This document shows positions 1 through 7,813 of a stretch of 64,000 nt of DNA, piece after piece (the first letter of the stretch is position 1; every line of letters begins with the position of its first letter). The translations under genes were made by a program, and so were the position numbers. The notes under the pieces are model-generated. The model had not been told where the DNA came from. It did not search any database and saw only the letters and a program-made list of their open reading frames with translations. The stretch lies in NCBI GenBank assembly GCA_017983755.1, contig JAGOAU010000009.1:1-64000 (forward strand), in the 5' to 3' direction. This DNA comes from Azonexus sp. GTDB taxonomy: Bacteria > Pseudomonadota > Gammaproteobacteria > Burkholderiales > Rhodocyclaceae.

Positions 1-13
1 CCAGATCCTTCAT
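1..13 (-). CDS. First codons of a gene running off the left edge, possibly an IS21-type transposase
   Basis: On the minus strand an ATG at 13-11 starts the reading M-K-D-L and continues past position 1. A good Shine-Dalgarno (AGGAGAT, complement of about 21-27) sits some 8 bases upstream of the ATG. Only four codons are visible, so the product cannot be identified. The transposase suggestion rests only on the repeats just upstream. Confidence 0.35.
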
Positions 14-127
14 GGTGATCATCTCCTAAAATCCTGCTCAAAAAATGAGCGGACGAGTTAATCACCCTGGTCAATTTTCAGCGCGCACAACCTCGCTTTT
101 CTGGTCAGTTTTCAACGAGCGTCAACA
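1..127 (-). mobile_element. Probable end of an IS21-family insertion sequence (body lies off the left edge)
   Basis: Two imperfect direct repeats of about 20 bases (67-86 and 101-120, both beginning CTGGTCA and matching at about 17 of 20 positions) lie upstream of a minus-strand start codon. The outer edge on the minus strand reads TGTTGAC (127-121). Several short repeats near the terminus, followed by a transposase gene reading inward, is the usual architecture of IS21-family ends. The transposase itself is outside the window, so the family assignment is inference from the repeat pattern only. Confidence 0.45.
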
Positions 128-798
128 AGCGCATAGATTTTGACAAAGACAGGTTACAAAAACCCCTCCCATGCGGAGCACAGGATGGAGGCAGGTTTGT
201 CCGCTACCTGGACGATTGCCCAGTAACCGGAACAGTTTTTGTTGCCCTTTGTGGGCAATGGGTGTCTTTGATTCGATGGCGTACTGTCACGACGTTGCGC
301 CGCTATTGCGCAGGCCGGAGGTCGATTCCATTGGTGCCGAATACGACCACGATTTCACTTTTGCACCTTCTTGGAAATGTTTCAAGCTTCATGATCAGCC
401 CGGGCGCCTGTGATTGATTTATCGTTGCGTGAAAGCAACAAGTCAGCTTGTGACTGGCTGGTTACGCGTACAACTCGATCATAGCGGCCATCCTGTCACC
501 ATCCATCGTGCGGCAGGTTCGCGTTACCAAACAGACGCTCGGCGTTGGCCAGGAACATCAGCGCCACAACTGCAAAATTTGCATTGAGGCGAAAATGTAT
601 TTAGCATAAAAGCCGCAGTGATACCTTTCTTTGCGCCCCAGGATCGGGTCCGGGGCGACGACTTGGTCGGTGAGTACGTACCGCCGCAGAATTGACCCGA
701 ACGTTAGTGCAGACACCATTTTTAGCTTTGCTCCAAGCGCTTCCCAGACCCGAGGAAGTAATGGCTGTCCGTACTGACTTGACCTTAAGGAGCCACAA
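128..798. other. Stretch without a convincing gene, probably decayed accessory DNA
   Basis: Between the IS-like end and the small gene at 799 no reading frame has a Shine-Dalgarno, a recognisable domain or a plausible composition. Frames open for about 80 codons near 171-413 are open in more than one phase at once, which argues against coding. The segment is noticeably richer in A+T than the core genes to the right. It may hold remnants of older insertions, but I recognise none. Confidence 0.4.
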
Positions 799-987
799 AT
801 GAGTCATACCCTGTCTAAAGCCGACATTGATTGTCGGGCCGAGCAACTCAATCCCGTCTCTCCGCAGTACTACCGGGACCGAGGCTACGCGCCTCATGAC
901 GCTATTGCGCTGGCAACGCTCGCGCAGCAACGCTATCAGATCGAAGTCTCCCACCAGAAGCAAACGCAACAGCGCGAACGCGGCTGA
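799..987 (+). CDS. Small protein of unknown function (62 aa)
   Basis: A 62-residue frame starts at ATG 799 with a clear Shine-Dalgarno (AAGGAG about 6-7 bases upstream), which makes translation credible. The protein is hydrophilic, with no signal peptide or membrane segment, one cysteine near residue 12, a Y-Y-R-D-R-G-Y stretch in the middle and a Gln/Arg-rich tail. I do not recognise a family. It ends 58 bases before the four-gene glycan/methyl-transfer-type operon and reads the same way, so it may share its promoter. A structural or precursor role there is speculation, because it has no obvious leader/core arrangement. Confidence 0.55.
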   Translation: MSHTLSKADIDCRAEQLNPVSPQYYRDRGYAPHDAIALATLAQQRYQIEVSHQKQTQQRERG

Positions 988-1045
988 TTGTTCCAATTGC
1001 CGGAATTCTCGTTGGATGAGTTCCGGCGTTCATCGTGGATGAATC

Positions 1046-1972
1046 ATGACAAAGACAATATTGGTCACCGGCTCATGCGGCCTGGTGGGGCGGCGGCTTT
1101 GCGCGTCTCTCAGAAGCGACGGTATTTCAGTGAACGAGTTGGATCTACGGGGTGAAGGTTCGAATTACGGTGATATCACCCATATGGCCGATATCGAAAG
1201 GGCCATCCGGAACTGCACAGGCGTTGTTCATCTTGCAGCTGTTTCAAGGGTGGTTTGGGGGCAGCGAGACCCTGATTTGTGTTGGCGTACAAACGTTACG
1301 GGGGTACAGAACTTGGCCCAGGTCGCGTTAGCTCAGAAATCAAAGCCGTGGATTCTATTTTCGAGTAGCCGAGAGGTTTACGGGCAGGCTCCTTCTCTCC
1401 CGGTCGAGGAGACGACTCCGCTGAATCCACTTAACGTCTATGCGCGCTCCAAGAGCAAAGGCGAACGCATAGTCATGGAGGCCTGCAATCAAGGCTTGCA
1501 GACAGCTGTCGTTCGGCTATCGAACGTCTATGGATGCACGAAAGATCATGCTGATCGCGTCATTCCTGCCTTCGCCAAGGCTGCCGTCGAAGGGCTGCCG
1601 CTACGCGTTGAAGGCAGCAATCACACGTTTGACTTCACGCACGTCGATGATGTCGTCCGAGGAATTAACGCGCTGATCGACGCCCTCTGCTCTGGACAAA
1701 AACTCTTGCCACCTTTGCATCTGGTGTCGGGGCGTCCGACCTCTCTGGGAGAGTTGGCAGCGCTCTGTCTTCGACTGGCGAAGAGTGGCGCGGTCGTGAC
1801 TGAGGCTGCGCCTCGATCCTATGACGTCGCTCAGTTTTACGGGGATCCGACGCGAGCACTGACGGTTCTCGGATGGAAGTCTGAAACTCCTTTGGAGGCG
1901 GGTCTGATGCGGCTCATTGATGACTTCAGACAGGCACTCAAATTACGCAGCGTAGCGGAGGTAACAGCATGA
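1046..1972 (+). CDS. NAD-dependent epimerase/dehydratase (extended SDR)
   Basis: This is an extended short-chain dehydrogenase/reductase of 308 residues, the family that epimerises or dehydrates nucleotide sugars. The N-terminus carries the Rossmann motif G9-x-x-G12-x-x-G15. A serine-rich stretch (S-S-S-R-E-V-Y-G) and the catalytic pair Y132-x-x-x-K136 follow in the expected order. A threonine/proline-rich loop and a typical C-terminal substrate-binding half complete it. It is the first gene of a four-gene run, and its TGA overlaps the next ATG (ATGA at 1969-1972), implying translational coupling to the glycosyltransferase/radical SAM gene. The likely role is to supply an activated sugar for that enzyme, but the substrate cannot be told from sequence. 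Codon choice looks more AT-rich than in the window's core genes. Confidence 0.85.
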   Translation: MTKTILVTGSCGLVGRRLCASLRSDGISVNELDLRGEGSNYGDITHMADIERAIRNCTGVVHLAAVSRVVWGQRDPDLCWRTNVTGVQNLAQVALAQKSKPWILFSSSREVYGQAPSLPVEETTPLNPLNVYARSKSKGERIVMEACNQGLQTAVVRLSNVYGCTKDHADRVIPAFAKAAVEGLPLRVEGSNHTFDFTHVDDVVRGINALIDALCSGQKLLPPLHLVSGRPTSLGELAALCLRLAKSGAVVTEAAPRSYDVAQFYGDPTRALTVLGWKSETPLEAGLMRLIDDFRQALKLRSVAEVTA

Positions 1973-4320
1973 AAATCCTGAAAGTGATCCATGGCTATCC
2001 GATGCGCTACAACGCCGGTTCCGAAGTCTATAGCCAGACACTCTGTCAGGGCCTGGCTGCCCGGCACGAAGTCCATGTTTTTACGCGTGAGGAAGACCCC
2101 TTTGCGCCGGACTACCGTCTCCGTAAAGAGAAGGATCCGGATGATGCAAGGATCAACTTGCATCTGGTGAATAACCCAAGGCTCAAGGATAGATACCGGG
2201 CAGAAGGGATTGATCAGAAATTTGCCGAAGTGCTGGAAGAGGTTCTGCCTGATGTCGTGCATGTCGGGCACCTCAACCATCTCTCAACTTCGCTACTTAA
2301 AGAGGCCGCCGAGCGTGGGATTCCGATTGTTTACACGCTACATGACTACTGGGTCATGTGTCCGAGAGGGCAGTTCATGCAGACCCTCCCGGAAGATCCA
2401 AACAATCTTTGGGCTGCCTGCGAAGGACAAGAGGATCGGAAGTGTGCGGAGCGTTGCTATGCGCGCTACTTCAGTGGTGCGCCCGATGAATACGAGGCAG
2501 ATGTCGCGTATTGGCAAGGCTGGGTCAATCGACGTATGTCGCATATGCGTGAGATGGCGGAGTTGGTTGATCTCTTCATTGCTCCAGCGCGCTACCTCCA
2601 GGATCGGTATCGCAACGACTTCGGCTTGCCTGAGCGCAAACTCATCTATCTGGATTACGGCTTCGATAGAAAGCGCTCTGCTGGGCGCAACAGGGCCCAG
2701 GAGGCTGACTTCACGTTTGGGTACATTGGTACCCACATCCCAGCCAAGGGGATTCATGACCTGATTCGTGCTTTTGGGCTCATCAAAGGGAAGGCGAGGC
2801 TCAGAATCTGGGGGCGCCCGCGTGGCCAGGAAACTGCTGCCTTGAAAGACATCGCTGCGAGCCTCCCTGCAGAGATAGCGGGCCGGATCGAATGGATGCC
2901 GGAATATAGAAATCAGGACATCGTTCGCGATGTATTTAATCGCGTCGATGCCATTGTTGTCCCGTCGGTCTGGGTGGAAAACTCACCGCTCGTCATTCAT
3001 GAAGCGCAGCAGGCTCGCGTGCCCGTCATTACGGCCAACACGGGCGGGATGGCGGAGTATGTACATCATGAGGTTAACGGACTCTTGTTTGAGCATCGTT
3101 CCTACAAAGCATTAGCTGAGCAGATGCAACGCTTCGTTGATGAACCCTTGTATGCGGCCAAGCTTGGTAGTCGTGGATATGCGTTCAGCCAGAGTGGCGA
3201 CATTCCTGACATCGATACCCATGTTCAGGAAATTGAAGCCCTGTACGAGCGCATCCTGCTCCGGCGGGACAGAACGAAACTGGAACATGCCGATGCGCCT
3301 TGGCGCATTACTTTTGATACGAACCCAGACACCTGCAACCTCAAATGCGTGATGTGCGAAGAGCATTCGCCGCACAGCGCTTTGCAGCCATTGCGCAAGT
3401 TGGATGGGCGTCGCCATCGCCGCATGCCGTTCGAGATGCTGAAACGCATTGTTGAAGAAACTGCCGGAAGAGGGTTGCGAGAGATTATCCCCTCAACGAT
3501 GGGTGAGCCGTTGCTCTATGAGCACTTCGAGGACATTCTGGCGTTGTGCGAGAAGCATCAGGTCAAACTGAACCTGACAACCAACGGGACCTTTCCTGGG
3601 TGCGGGGCTAGGGTTTGGGCAGGACGTATCGTGCCGGTCAGTTCAGATGTAAAGATCTCCTGGAACGGAGCCTGCAAAACAACGCATGAGTCGATCATGT
3701 TGGATTCGAAGTGGGATGAGGCGCTGCACAACTTGCGTGAGTTCATCGCTGTTCGCGATGAGTACACAGCGAGTGGCGGCAACCGCTGCCGTGTCACGCT
3801 CCAACTGACCTTCCTTGAGTCCAATGTCGAAGAACTTGCGGATGTCGTTCGCCTTGGCATTGAACTCGGTGTGGACCGGATCAAGGGCCATCATCTCTGG
3901 ACTCACTTCCCAGAGATCGAACAACTTTCGATGCGACGCAGTGTCGACGCGATCAAGCGCTGGAATGCAGCGGTTGAGAAAGCTCGAAATGTCGCCCTGG
4001 AGACGCCCCTGGCAAGCGGGAAGGCAATCCTTCTGGAGAACATCTTTCCGTTGGATGAAAACTCCACCCAAGAACTTACGCCTGATGGCCTCTGTCCCTT
4101 TTTGGGGCAGGAGGCATGGGTTAGTGCTCAGGGGCGCTTCGATCCTTGCTGTGCGCCAGACGCGCAGCGCAGGACTTTGGGGGAGTTCGGCGATTTGAGC
4201 GAAATGTCGCTGCTCAAGATCTGGCGGGGTGAATCCTACCGTTCTCTGGTTGCCAGTTACTGGAATCGCACCTTGTGCGCCTCCTGCATAATGAGAAAGC
4301 CCGTGGAGGACGGCTTATGA
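1969..4320 (+). CDS. Fused glycosyltransferase (GT4-like) and radical SAM/SPASM enzyme
   Basis: This 783-residue protein has two parts. Residues 1 to about 420 look like a GT-B glycosyltransferase of family 4: an N-terminal 'KVIHGYP...GSEVY' donor-side start, a C-terminal Rossmann half with 'GYIGTHIPAKG', and the 'E-N-S-P-L-V-I-H-E-A' loop that places the conserved Glu pair near the nucleotide sugar. Residues from about 445 onward form a radical SAM domain with C456-x-x-x-C460-x-x-C463. It is followed by a C-terminal cysteine set (C709, C727, C728, C770, C773) fitting a SPASM-type auxiliary cluster. Both halves look intact, with no frameshift at the joint. The start overlaps the epimerase stop and the end overlaps the next start, so it is coupled both ways. 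It may couple sugar transfer to a radical modification of the same acceptor (inference). Confidence 0.8.
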   Translation: MKILKVIHGYPMRYNAGSEVYSQTLCQGLAARHEVHVFTREEDPFAPDYRLRKEKDPDDARINLHLVNNPRLKDRYRAEGIDQKFAEVLEEVLPDVVHVGHLNHLSTSLLKEAAERGIPIVYTLHDYWVMCPRGQFMQTLPEDPNNLWAACEGQEDRKCAERCYARYFSGAPDEYEADVAYWQGWVNRRMSHMREMAELVDLFIAPARYLQDRYRNDFGLPERKLIYLDYGFDRKRSAGRNRAQEADFTFGYIGTHIPAKGIHDLIRAFGLIKGKARLRIWGRPRGQETAALKDIAASLPAEIAGRIEWMPEYRNQDIVRDVFNRVDAIVVPSVWVENSPLVIHEAQQARVPVITANTGGMAEYVHHEVNGLLFEHRSYKALAEQMQRFVDEPLYAAKLGSRGYAFSQSGDIPDIDTHVQEIEALYERILLRRDRTKLEHADAPWRITFDTNPDTCNLKCVMCEEHSPHSALQPLRKLDGRRHRRMPFEMLKRIVEETAGRGLREIIPSTMGEPLLYEHFEDILALCEKHQVKLNLTTNGTFPGCGARVWAGRIVPVSSDVKISWNGACKTTHESIMLDSKWDEALHNLREFIAVRDEYTASGGNRCRVTLQLTFLESNVEELADVVRLGIELGVDRIKGHHLWTHFPEIEQLSMRRSVDAIKRWNAAVEKARNVALETPLASGKAILLENIFPLDENSTQELTPDGLCPFLGQEAWVSAQGRFDPCCAPDAQRRTLGEFGDLSEMSLLKIWRGESYRSLVASYWNRTLCASCIMRKPVEDGL

Positions 4321-5987
4321 ACTGGCATGAACTGAATGTATCTGCCTTGGGAACACATCACGAACAAGCTGGCCAACCTGTCTATTCCGAGCGATTCGAC
4401 GAAGTACTCAAGTTCCACCCTCCTGGCCTGGCATCCGTAACGCGAGGCGATGAGGCGTGGCATATCGGCCCGGATGGTCAGGCTGCCTATGAACGTCGAT
4501 TCCTGCGCGCATTTGGCTTCTATGAAGGATTCGCAGCGGTGCAAGCCCTCGATGGCTGGCACCACATTCGGCCAGATGGGAGTGATGTCTATCCCGAACG
4601 GTACGATTGGTGCGGAAACTTCCAGAGCGGGCGTTGTACGGTAAGACTTCGTGACGGAAGTTATCGACATGTGTTTGCGGATCGATCACCTGTGTATCCG
4701 ACGATTTGGCGTTATGCAGGTGACTACAAGGATGGATTCTGTGTCGTCCAGAACGATGCTGGTCTCTCTACTCATCTGGATTTGAGTGGAGAGCAGCTTC
4801 ATGGCAACTGGTTCGTCGACCTGGACGTCTATCACAAGGGGTTCGCACGAGCTCGTGATGAAGATGGGTGGATGCACGTTGATCTGCAGGGGAGGCCGGT
4901 CTATGTTCGGCGTTTTTCCGCTGTCGAGCCGTTCTATAACGGCCAGGCAAGGGTGGAGCGATTTGACGGTGGCCTTGAGGTCATCGACGAGCAAGGGCAG
5001 AGGTTGATCGAGCTTCGTTCGGCCAAGCAATCCGAATTTGCATCGCTCTCGGCGGATCTGGTCGGCTTTTGGCGAACCCAAACCATTGCTGCAGCGGTAC
5101 GCCTAGGGGTTATCGAGGCTTTGCCCTGCTCATCCAGCAATCTTGCTGCCTTGTGTGGGTTGAATGGCGATGGAGCGCTGCGGCTGCTTCGCGCACTGGG
5201 AGAGCTCAAAATCGTTGAGCGCAATGCTGAAACCTGGCGTCTGAGCGTTCGTGGCGAGTTCTTGCGCGCAAACCATCCACTGACCTTGGCTGATGCGGCG
5301 CTTGAATACTCTGGTGCTCTTGGTGAGTTGTGGACATGCTTGCCCGAGGCGCTAAAGAAGGGTGGCGATTGGCAAGCGCCTGACATCTTTGGTGATGTCA
5401 CAAGAGATCCTGCACGTTTGAATGGATTTCACCGCATGCTTCGCAGTTATGCTTGCCACGACTATGCGTTAATTCCCGAGGCGTTGGGCTTGCAAGGTAA
5501 CGAGTTAGTTATTGATGCAGGCGGAGGATTCGGGACGCTTGCAATGAACATCCTGAATGCGCATCCCGATGTTCGCATAACGGTGCTCGATAAGCCTGAA
5601 GTGGTTGAGCAGGCACGGAGAGAGCTGAACTCTCTTTCGGGCCTGAATTGGCTGCCCGGAGATATCTTAGAGCCATGGGGTATCCGCGCCGATGTGGTGG
5701 TCTTGGCCAGAGTACTGCATGACTGGAATGACGAAGATGCAGTGCGAATCCTGATGCAAGCTAGAGCAACTTTACCCAAAGGAGGACGGCTTTTCATTAT
5801 CGAGATGTTGGTGTCTGAACAGGGTGTATCCGGCGCTCTGTGTGACCTGCATTTGCTGATGGTCACCGGGGGCAGGGAAAGATCCCGAGAAGCCTTCGAG
5901 AAACTACTCTGGCGAACAGGGTTTCACCTTGTCGAAGTTCGCCGGTTGGCGGCGCTCCCAGCTGTATTACTGGCAGAGGCTGTATGA
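4317..5987 (+). CDS. WG-like repeat protein fused to an O-methyltransferase
   Basis: I take the start at ATG 4317, inside an ATGA overlap and behind GGAGG, rather than the in-frame ATG at 4275, giving 556 residues. Residues roughly 10-215 are five or six repeats of about 40 residues of the type 'Y...F.EGFA.V...DGW..I...G..VY', which resemble WG/KWG beta-repeats. From about 235 onward the protein matches the methyltransferase_2 fold: a winged-helix dimerisation region, an SAM-binding motif at about 398-405 (I-D400-A-G-G-G-F-G), and H468-D-W-N-D-E, whose His is the general base in plant-type O-methyltransferases. The repeat domain could bind the acceptor or the partner enzyme. The methyl acceptor is unknown. 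It is coupled to both neighbours by four-base overlaps. Confidence 0.8.
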   Translation: MNWHELNVSALGTHHEQAGQPVYSERFDEVLKFHPPGLASVTRGDEAWHIGPDGQAAYERRFLRAFGFYEGFAAVQALDGWHHIRPDGSDVYPERYDWCGNFQSGRCTVRLRDGSYRHVFADRSPVYPTIWRYAGDYKDGFCVVQNDAGLSTHLDLSGEQLHGNWFVDLDVYHKGFARARDEDGWMHVDLQGRPVYVRRFSAVEPFYNGQARVERFDGGLEVIDEQGQRLIELRSAKQSEFASLSADLVGFWRTQTIAAAVRLGVIEALPCSSSNLAALCGLNGDGALRLLRALGELKIVERNAETWRLSVRGEFLRANHPLTLADAALEYSGALGELWTCLPEALKKGGDWQAPDIFGDVTRDPARLNGFHRMLRSYACHDYALIPEALGLQGNELVIDAGGGFGTLAMNILNAHPDVRITVLDKPEVVEQARRELNSLSGLNWLPGDILEPWGIRADVVVLARVLHDWNDEDAVRILMQARATLPKGGRLFIIEMLVSEQGVSGALCDLHLLMVTGGRERSREAFEKLLWRTGFHLVEVRRLAALPAVLLAEAV

Positions 5988-7303
5988 GTGATGAGATCAA
6001 ATGGGTTATCCCCCCATCGCTGGTACGTAATCTCGAAAGCATTCCGATTGATCGCCCCGTTGTTTTATTGTTGAGGCACTCCGTTCGTGGGCCGCTACCA
6101 CTTGGTGATGCAGGCAACAGCGTACCGATTACGGAGGCGGGTTGGAGCATTGCTCGCGAATTTGGACAGACGTTAGGGGCGCGTCTTAAAACACTGCAAA
6201 GCAGTCCGGTGCCGCGCTGTGTTCAAACTGCTCAAGCCTTGAAGGATGGTGCAGGCGTCCATACAGACATTACAAAGAACCGGTTGCTTGGAGATCCTGG
6301 TGTTTATGTACTCGATGGTGAGTCTGCCTGGAACAACTGGGTGACACTTGGTCACGAGGAGGTTATGCGGCATCTCGTCTCGGAGAGCGATGCGTTGCCA
6401 GGCATGGCTCGGCCGGATGAGTCGGCCCGATTCCTGGTTCATCACATGCTCTCCTTGGCTGGTAAAACGCCTGGTCTTCATGTCTTTGTTACGCATGACA
6501 GTCTGATAACGGCCACTGTTGCGAGGCTGCAGGGCGTGCATCACGGCCCGTCTGACTGGCCATGGTTCCTTGAGGGAGCACTTTTCTGGTGGGGTGCAGA
6601 AGGCTTGCATGTGGCATACAGGGAAAGCGAAAGCCTCAATAGAATGGACAGGTTGTGCGAGTTGAATGAGAGCGAGGTGATCGAGTTTGCTCGAAGAGAG
6701 ATTGCCGAGACAGTTGGTCTGGGCTGTGATGCACGCTTTTTCCTTGCTGGCGGAGCGTTCAAGTCACTTCTCACGGGAAGGCCTCCCCGAGACCTGGATT
6801 TTTGGGCGCCATCGCCTCGTGATCGGGAGATATTGTTGGATCAACTGCAAAAACGAGGGGCCATCAGGTTGCCGGATTCCGCATTCGCTGATGTCTTCGA
6901 GATTGGAGGACGTGTGGTAGAGGTTCCATTCAGGACCGAGCCAGCAAGCTTGCACGATCGGCTGAGCCGTTTTGATATTGCACTCTCTGCCGTCGGTGTT
7001 GAGCATCAACCCGGCGGAAGTTGGTCTGCCTTAATTCATCGTCAGGCCCTGCAATCAGTCGAGCGACGCGAGGTCTTGTTGCTTGAACCGCTCGTAAACT
7101 GGAAGTACGCCCTAGCAACACTAGAGCGAGTGCGGCGATATGCAAAGGAGCTTGGGTTCCGTGTTTCTTCTGAAGGAGAGGCCGCGATCTGGGAGTTGTT
7201 CTACTCGCAGCCTTCTGATGTTCGTAAAGATATGCTGGAGCGTTTTGAAAAGGTCTGCGTTGGGGGGTACGGAGTTGCAGAAGAGGCGGCATTCGTTACT
7301 TAG
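5984..7303 (+). CDS. Fused histidine phosphatase and nucleotidyltransferase
   Basis: This 439-residue protein has an N-terminal histidine-phosphatase half and a C-terminal nucleotidyltransferase half. The first carries L-R31-H32-S-V-R-G, a variant of the R-H-G signature, with the second histidine H171 in 'VFVTHDS'. The second (from about 215) carries G256-G257 followed by R-D270-L-D272, the G-G...D-x-D pattern of polymerase-beta-type nucleotidyltransferases, with a helical C-terminal tail. The metal-binding Asp pair is present, so the domain is probably active. The gene closes the coupled operon (ATGA overlap at 5984). Phosphatase plus nucleotidyltransferase recalls sugar-nucleotide making pathways, but this polymerase-beta fold is not the usual sugar-1-phosphate type. 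Its substrate may be a nucleotide, an RNA or an antibiotic-like molecule. Function is uncertain. Confidence 0.72.
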   Translation: MSDEIKWVIPPSLVRNLESIPIDRPVVLLLRHSVRGPLPLGDAGNSVPITEAGWSIAREFGQTLGARLKTLQSSPVPRCVQTAQALKDGAGVHTDITKNRLLGDPGVYVLDGESAWNNWVTLGHEEVMRHLVSESDALPGMARPDESARFLVHHMLSLAGKTPGLHVFVTHDSLITATVARLQGVHHGPSDWPWFLEGALFWWGAEGLHVAYRESESLNRMDRLCELNESEVIEFARREIAETVGLGCDARFFLAGGAFKSLLTGRPPRDLDFWAPSPRDREILLDQLQKRGAIRLPDSAFADVFEIGGRVVEVPFRTEPASLHDRLSRFDIALSAVGVEHQPGGSWSALIHRQALQSVERREVLLLEPLVNWKYALATLERVRRYAKELGFRVSSEGEAAIWELFYSQPSDVRKDMLERFEKVCVGGYGVAEEAAFVT

Positions 7304-7813
7304 CTGATGGCTTCGCCATCTGCGCAAGGCACTGCTTGGCATTGCATGGCGTTGAACGCTAATCATGAGCAGCATCACTCTGCTGACAGTAACTTTGGCG
7401 GTAACTATGAAATTTTAAAAATATAGATCGTTGCAGCACAGTGCTTTCGGCGATCAGTTTTATAGTCCCCGCCCCACCAAACCTTGAAAACCCGTCGCGA
7501 AATCGACGGGTTTTTCTTTTGTGTGGCAAAAATAATGAAAATCCCGACGTTGCGGCCTTTTTCCAAGAATGACAACGGTAAAAGTCGTTGATCAGCTTGC
7601 TGCGACTTGCTTATCCTTCGCTTAAAACTCGATAAATCAGTGGGGAGATGGAATAAAAATGAGGCTGACAGTGAGCATGCCTTCGCTGTTTTCAGGGTTG
7701 GAAGTTGCTCAACAGCCCGGCTTGTATCGTGATGGCAACAAGAACGGGATCGGGGAATCCGGTGCTCGGGTTTTCGCCGCAGGCATTGCATGCGGCTTCT
7801 AGCTGGGGGGGAA
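7304..7813. other. Non-coding stretch at the right edge of the accessory region
   Basis: No credible gene. Directly after the operon stop is a short hairpin with stem GATGGC/GCCATC (7306-7320) and no T-run. Around 7466-7480 a sequence ending CCCCGCCCCACCA resembles the 3' end of a tRNA, but no T-arm can be folded before it. It is followed at once by a strong terminator (7487-7515). The stretch is AT-rich up to about 7450 and shifts back to core-like composition after about 7690. Confidence 0.4.
7487..7515 (+). terminator. Rho-independent terminator
   Basis: An 11-bp stem AAAACCCGTCG / CGACGGGTTTT with a 6-base loop (7498-7503) is followed by a T-rich tract. It lies about 185 bases after the four-gene operon and can end its transcript. 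The A-run on the left side would let it also work on the minus strand. Confidence 0.75.

Noticed and set aside
171-413. 80-codon open frame near the left edge
   Set aside because: No Shine-Dalgarno, two phases are open at once, and the composition is not protein-like for this genome. No family was recognised.
7306-7320. Hairpin GATGGC/GCCATC as a terminator
   Set aside because: The stem is only six base pairs and no T-run follows. The better terminator is at 7487-7515.
7461-7480. Possible complete tRNA gene ending CCCACCA
   Set aside because: No T-arm, anticodon arm or 5' acceptor strand can be folded upstream. Only a tRNA-like 3' end remains.
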